Assembly: GCA_036897095.1 (NCBI GenBank) | Contig: JAYMSP010000168.1 | Span: 1-64,000 of the forward strand | Direction of reading: 5' to 3' | Length of the DNA stretch: 64,000 nucleotides | Source of the DNA: Plantago elongata | Lineage: Eukaryota > Streptophyta > Magnoliopsida > Lamiales > Plantaginaceae | Shown: piece by piece, positions 59,869 to 64,000 of the stretch | How the letters are laid out: each line of letters starts with the position of its first letter | How positions within the stretch are numbered: the stretch's first letter is position 1 | Position numbers and translations under genes: made by a program | The notes under the pieces: generated by a model | Told to the model about the DNA's origin: nothing | The model's database searches: none | The model's input: the letters and a program-made list of their open reading frames with translations, nothing else

Positions 59869-60479
59869 GAAGGTGCTAAACTGTCATTTCGGAATGTAAG
59901 ATATATTGTTATTTTCTAAATGGATTAAGTACTCATCTCATATTAAATTTAATTTATTATGGGTTTAATCACGAATTTTAAAAAGTCATAAAATAATTGT
60001 TAAGATATATCAAAAGAATTAACTCCGACTTGAAAAATAATATATCTTTTAGTCCAAGAATATTTTGTTGTGTAAGATATCTTAGACCATCCACTATGGT
60101 GTGGATCGGTTGTGGAGCAACCAATATTCTCCCACTAAATTTTGCCGTTTTATTATTTTATTTTAATTTTTTATTTTTATTTGTAGTTATGTTAAGGGGT
60201 ATTATATAGGGCTACCTATTTAGAGTGACATTTCTCACATTGGTATAACTTAGTCAAATAATTATATTTAAGTCCAATTTCACCCTTGACCAGTCTAATT
60301 TTATGGTTTCAAATGCAACAACCAAACATGCCCTTAGCATTCTAAAAAAAATATGTTAATTAAATAAAATCTATCTTCTTCTTCTTCAACCTTCACCCAT
60401 CTTCTTCTTCCTTTCATCTTCTCCAGCTTCTTTTCTTATTATCCAACGAATTTGTTCTTTCTTCTTCCTCCACTCTTTC

Positions 60480-60680
60480 CTTTTCTTCTTCTATACTGCT
60501 CCACCAACTTTAAAAAAGCTCCGCCGGAGCTGTAATTTTGCTCCGGAACGGAGCTTTATCAGCTTCGATCGGAGCTCGAGCTCCGATCCGGAGCTGATAA
60601 AGATCCAGATTAGGAGCAGTATACAGCTCCAAACCGGGGCTGTTAAACGGAGTTGTTTCAGTCTGCCGGAGCCATTGTAC
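60480..60680. repeat. GC-rich island with a long near-perfect palindrome
   Basis: A near-perfect palindrome of about 47 bases (60555-60601) is centred on GAGCTCGAGCTC. GCTCCGG/CCGGAGC motifs repeat on both sides. It stands out from very AT-rich surroundings and follows a CTTCTTCTT-rich tract (60365-60490). Confidence 0.8.
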
Positions 60681-60806
60681 AGTCCGCCGGAGTTAGTTAG
60701 TCGAAATAGAAGTTGGGGACTTATTTGAGGTTTTTCAAAAGTTATGGGTGACAAATAGAAAAGGAGATATTCAAGGACTTGATTTGTAATTCATCAAAAA
60801 GTGTTA

Positions 60807-60964
60807 GGGCTGTTTGGATGGATATTTAAGTGGGCATTTGAATGGATTTTGGTGAAAATTTTGTTTGAATGGACATTTGAGTGGGGTATTTTAAGTGTAT
60901 TTTAGAACAAATCACTATTTATCGAGTCAAATGGGGATATTCAAATCCCCATCCAAACAGCCCC
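60807..60964 (+). mobile_element. PIF/Harbinger (Tourist)-like MITE, best-kept copy
   Basis: Terminal inverted repeats GGGCTGTTTGGATGG and CCATCCAAACAGCCC, flanked by TTA on both sides (60804-60806 and 60965-60967). The length is about 158 bases. The inside shares ATTTTAGAACAAATCACTAT and ATCGAGTCAAATGG with the other copies. Confidence 0.92.
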
Positions 60965-60967
60965 TTA

Positions 60968-62698
60968 GTGTTTGTCAACTTTCAGAATTCAATAAATAGT
61001 GAGGGTAAAATCGACTTTTCTGGGTTTTAATTCGAATTTTGTCAAGATCGTGAACTAAAACGTTACTGTTTTACATCTAATTGGATGAAATCATAATTGT
61101 TCGACTAACTAAGACTAATACATAATTACAACATCTAATAAAGGATTTAGGTGTAATTTGCCCTTATATTAATGCAAACATAGAATTTTTTTAAGGGAAA
61201 ATATACGTTTTTATTGAAATTACGAGTAGAATAGTGAAATAGTATAAAATATGAACGTATACGAACAAATAGTGATATTTAATATATAAAAAATATATCT
61301 TCACTGTAGATCTCGAAAAATACAAACGACGGTATAATTTTTATATTTTTTAAATATTAAAATAATCAAATAAGTTTTTAAAAAATAAAAAGGAGGTGGC
61401 CCCCACAGTGTGGGTGGTTGGTTGCGTCCGCCGTCTGTAGAGCAATTACTTTACGACTGCTTGACACGACCGCCCATCGTAAATGATCTTATAACTTAAT
61501 TTCGGTTGATTTTACTTAGCTAGATTATGTATATTTAAGCCTCTTTTGATGTTTAGTTCTTATACGTGCATTTCGATCAATTTATCAAACAAAATACAAT
61601 TGTTTCTCAATCCTCTATATTGTTATATTGGTAAAATAAAGTTGATAAAATATGACATATATCGAATGGACTATAATTTTTTAAATATAGTATGATATAT
61701 TCTTCTATGGATGTATTATTTTTAACTGAAAATCACTTCAGTTTAGTTAAACTCGTCTTAATTATAATTTATATTTTGATTCAGTTCAATCTAATTCAGT
61801 TCAGTCCAGTCCAGTGCAGTTCAGTTCAGTTTAGTTTAGTATAGTAAATTTTAATTAAATAGAATAATGCCTAAATAGATTAATTTAATTATTCCATTTT
61901 GAAAGGATTTTTGAAGGGGGCTCCAGGTTTCCAGTACGAATCTTGCTTGTTTTCTTTCCTCAGTAATAAAGGCAACTCTTAAGCCTCGATATTAGTTTAG
62001 TAGCTGGGGAAAGAAAGTCGTTCGTTTTCGTACTGGAACTCAAAAAACCCATTTTTGAAGTCCATGTAGTGGAACTCAAAAAACCCAGTACACAAAACTT
62101 TTAAACAATCGTCAGAAATTACACTGTACTTGTTGCATCGGAAATCACCAACCCAATTAAATTAAATAATCAAACGGTCATCACCATTATTGTTTTCTAG
62201 TCTGGTTTCATTAATTTCATTTCCAAGTTACAACAAAATTACACGCCTTTTAAAGCCACATTTGCTCATTTACCCATGCCAGACCGTCACGTCTTTTCTC
62301 CCTCAGTGTTAAAAGGGAGGTCTAAATTTCTTCATTTTAACGAAATTGTTTCCGAAATGTTCATTATACGATCGTAATCGGTACATTTAACTTAATAAAA
62401 TTGATTTGGTCTAAAATACATTTTAAATATCTCCATTTTAATTTCATTTTAAATAAAATTTTATTAAAATTCATTCAAATATTTATTCAAATTATATACC
62501 AATCTGTATGAAATATTATTCATGGCGCAATTCATATCGGTATAGTGGTCATTTTTTCAGGCCGTTGCTCAAACGGACATATTTGGCTTACTCAAGTAGT
62601 CGTTGACTGAAAAGAAAAGTACAATATAATAAAATATAATAACGACCATGTTTTATTTAACTAACATATAGACATTTTCTTGCTCATACATTCTAAAC
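60968..62698. other. AT-rich intergenic DNA
   Basis: Includes a CAGTTCAGTT-type low-complexity stretch (61785-61845) and an old MITE copy (62405-62520). No gene recognised. Confidence 0.5.
62405..62520 (-). mobile_element. PIF/Harbinger (Tourist)-like MITE, decayed copy
   Basis: On the minus strand it follows the order of the family inside (AATTTTAATAAAATTTTAT, then AAATTAAAATGGAGATATTT, AAATGTATTTTAGACCAAAT). No terminal repeats remain. Confidence 0.55.
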
Positions 62699-63513
62699 AT
62701 GTCATTTATCCCGAACTCCAACTTGTATTCTAATTCTACTTCTGATTCTGATGAAGAGTTATTTAACCAACATAACCAAATGCAACAATCCGGACCACCA
62801 CAAAAGAAGCATAGATGTAGTAGCTACAATTACCAAAACCCGGAGAAGTGGGCAAAATTACTTGAGGATGACTACTTTGGAGATAGTCCAAAATATAGTC
62901 CTGAAATATTTCGACGTAGATTCAGAATGAGTCGGCCATTGTTTGAAAGGATGGTAGCAGCAGGTGTGGAGCATGATCCGTTTTTCGACGACCTAATGAA
63001 GGGCATCACACCATCCGTTAACTTTGAAGTTAACGACCATGATCAGTACAATACGGGATACTATTTAGCCGATCGATTCTACCCGGCTAGGCCTGCATTT
63101 GTGCAGAAGATCGTAATTGCATGCTTTCACAAAGTAGCGAAATTTAAGATGGTTCACGACTCGTGCCGAAAAGACATCGAGCGAGCATTCAATGTGTGAA
63201 TGCTCCCCAAGCACGCTTTGCAATAATTCGCAATCCAACCTTTGGCCACACAAAAGAATTGCTAGGCAAAATAATGAACGCGTGCATTATCATGCATAAC
63301 ATGATCATCGAGGACGAGAGACAAGCTTATCAAAACACTGATAACATTGTGAAAGAGTTTGAAGATGATACTCGTGAATATGCACCTCAAGTGTTTGATG
63401 GAATTCATATCACTGGCCAAAATTCCATGACATTTTCCATTGACAAATACTTTTGGTCCAAAGTAGAGCTACATGATCATATGATCATATTAAACATTGT
63501 GGCCTTCGGATGA
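62699..63513 (+). pseudogene. PIF/Harbinger transposase pseudogene with central deletion
   Basis: The first frame (62699-63187) reads a Ser/Asp/Gln-rich N-terminus, then FRRRFRMSRPLFERMVAAGV and EHDPFFDD. It jumps straight to NFEVNDHDQYNTGYYLADRF and RKDIERAFNV. A second frame continues with APQARFAIIRNPTF and MNACIIMHNMIIEDER. Compared with the family, the stretch holding the helix-turn-helix end and the first catalytic Asp residues is missing, and a frame change follows ERAFNV. The product could not catalyse transposition. CTATCCAAACAGTCC at 63807-63821 resembles the right terminal repeat of the MITEs. Confidence 0.85.
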
Positions 63514-63847
63514 CTTGATGGAACATATTTGGAGGACGTTAGGAGGATGAGGTAGATCTGTATATATACTTATTATTGCTACAACTTTTTGCTATGTTTG
63601 TAATTTTATATCTAAAATATGTGTTGAATGACTTGAATACATCTTTAACTTTTAAGTCATTGTTATCTAAAATCCAACCAGTTTCTGCAGTGTTAAAAGA
63701 ACAACAACAACAAAACTCACAATAAAAAGATGAAAACAAGTTAAACAAAATAATAAAATGTTTAAATTAGAACTCCAGTTGAAATTAAGTTTTAATAAAA
63801 GAACTCAAACTAGTTCTATCCAAACAGTCCGTACAATTTCTCGAGTG

Positions 63848-64000
63848 AGGCTCAGATCTGGAAATGCATCATCAGGCAAAGAGACGAAGAACCGCCATGG
63901 CTGCAAAACCAAGTTGCAATAAAAATGCCATCTTGGTTTGCCCCGCCAAGATACGGGTCGAATATGTCTCTAAGCCCGACCCAACTCTAGCAGATCTTCT
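63848..64000 (-). ncRNA. Structured RNA element, unit G (cut by window end)
   Basis: Minus strand: AGAGTTGGGTCGGGC with CGACCC (hairpin 2), GTATCTTGGCGGGGC, hairpin 3 (CAAACCAAG with CTTGGTTTTG), CAGCCATGGCGGT and CCAGATCTGAGCC. Hairpin 1 would lie beyond position 64000. Confidence 0.5.

Noticed and set aside
35928-63930. MAAKPSC-like antisense frames across the CCATGG block of the RNA units
   Set aside because: They run against the direction set by the hairpins and the exon-like blocks, and lengths and frames differ between copies.
1-64000. CRISPR arrays, bacterial operons, rRNA or canonical tRNA genes
   Set aside because: None seen; the window is plant nuclear DNA and the tRNA-like pieces are SINE heads.

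Overview
This is a flowering-plant nuclear window, most likely from a core eudicot. Six full intron-exon gene models can be read with good plant orthologues, embedded in AT-rich DNA full of small non-autonomous elements. I did not identify the species.

Left part (1-26.8 kb, gene-rich): a truncated Ty1/copia fossil (about 1.5-3.5 kb), short tandem repeats, then MED22 (Mediator, +), GPN2/QQT1 (GPN-loop GTPase, +), a cytosolic-type branched-chain aminotransferase (-), a decayed piece of mitochondrial ribosomal protein mL46 (-), TRAPPC5/TRS31 (TRAPP tethering complex, +) and the single-exon RTF2 gene (-). These are housekeeping genes of different pathways (transcription, RNA polymerase assembly, amino-acid metabolism, vesicle traffic, replication/splicing) and do not form a functional cluster. 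GPN2 carries a textbook U12-type AT-AC intron.

Middle (26.8-35.2 kb): a possible old LTR, about 0.9 kb of degenerate repeats, a PIF/Harbinger-like MITE, and a ten-exon gene for a secretory-type protein related to purple acid phosphatase PAP17 that has lost most metal ligands.

Right part (35.2-64 kb): the most unusual feature is a local family of at least eight copies (three on +, then five on -) of an apparent structured RNA element. Each copy has up to three hairpins whose arms differ between copies but stay complementary (compensatory changes), while no reading frame is conserved. Three copies also carry a downstream exon-like block resembling the last exon of the PAP-like gene. The family may be related to plant long non-coding RNAs of the CR20/GUT15 type, but I cannot confirm this without a search. 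Between the copies lie duplicated CACTA ends, short tRNA-derived SINEs, an intact solo RNase H gene (possibly domesticated), ERCC1 (-, nucleotide excision repair), LINE remnants, and a deleted Harbinger transposase that could be related to the source of the MITEs.

Exon borders are read by eye from splice signals, frame and recalled family sequence. UTR limits are approximate.
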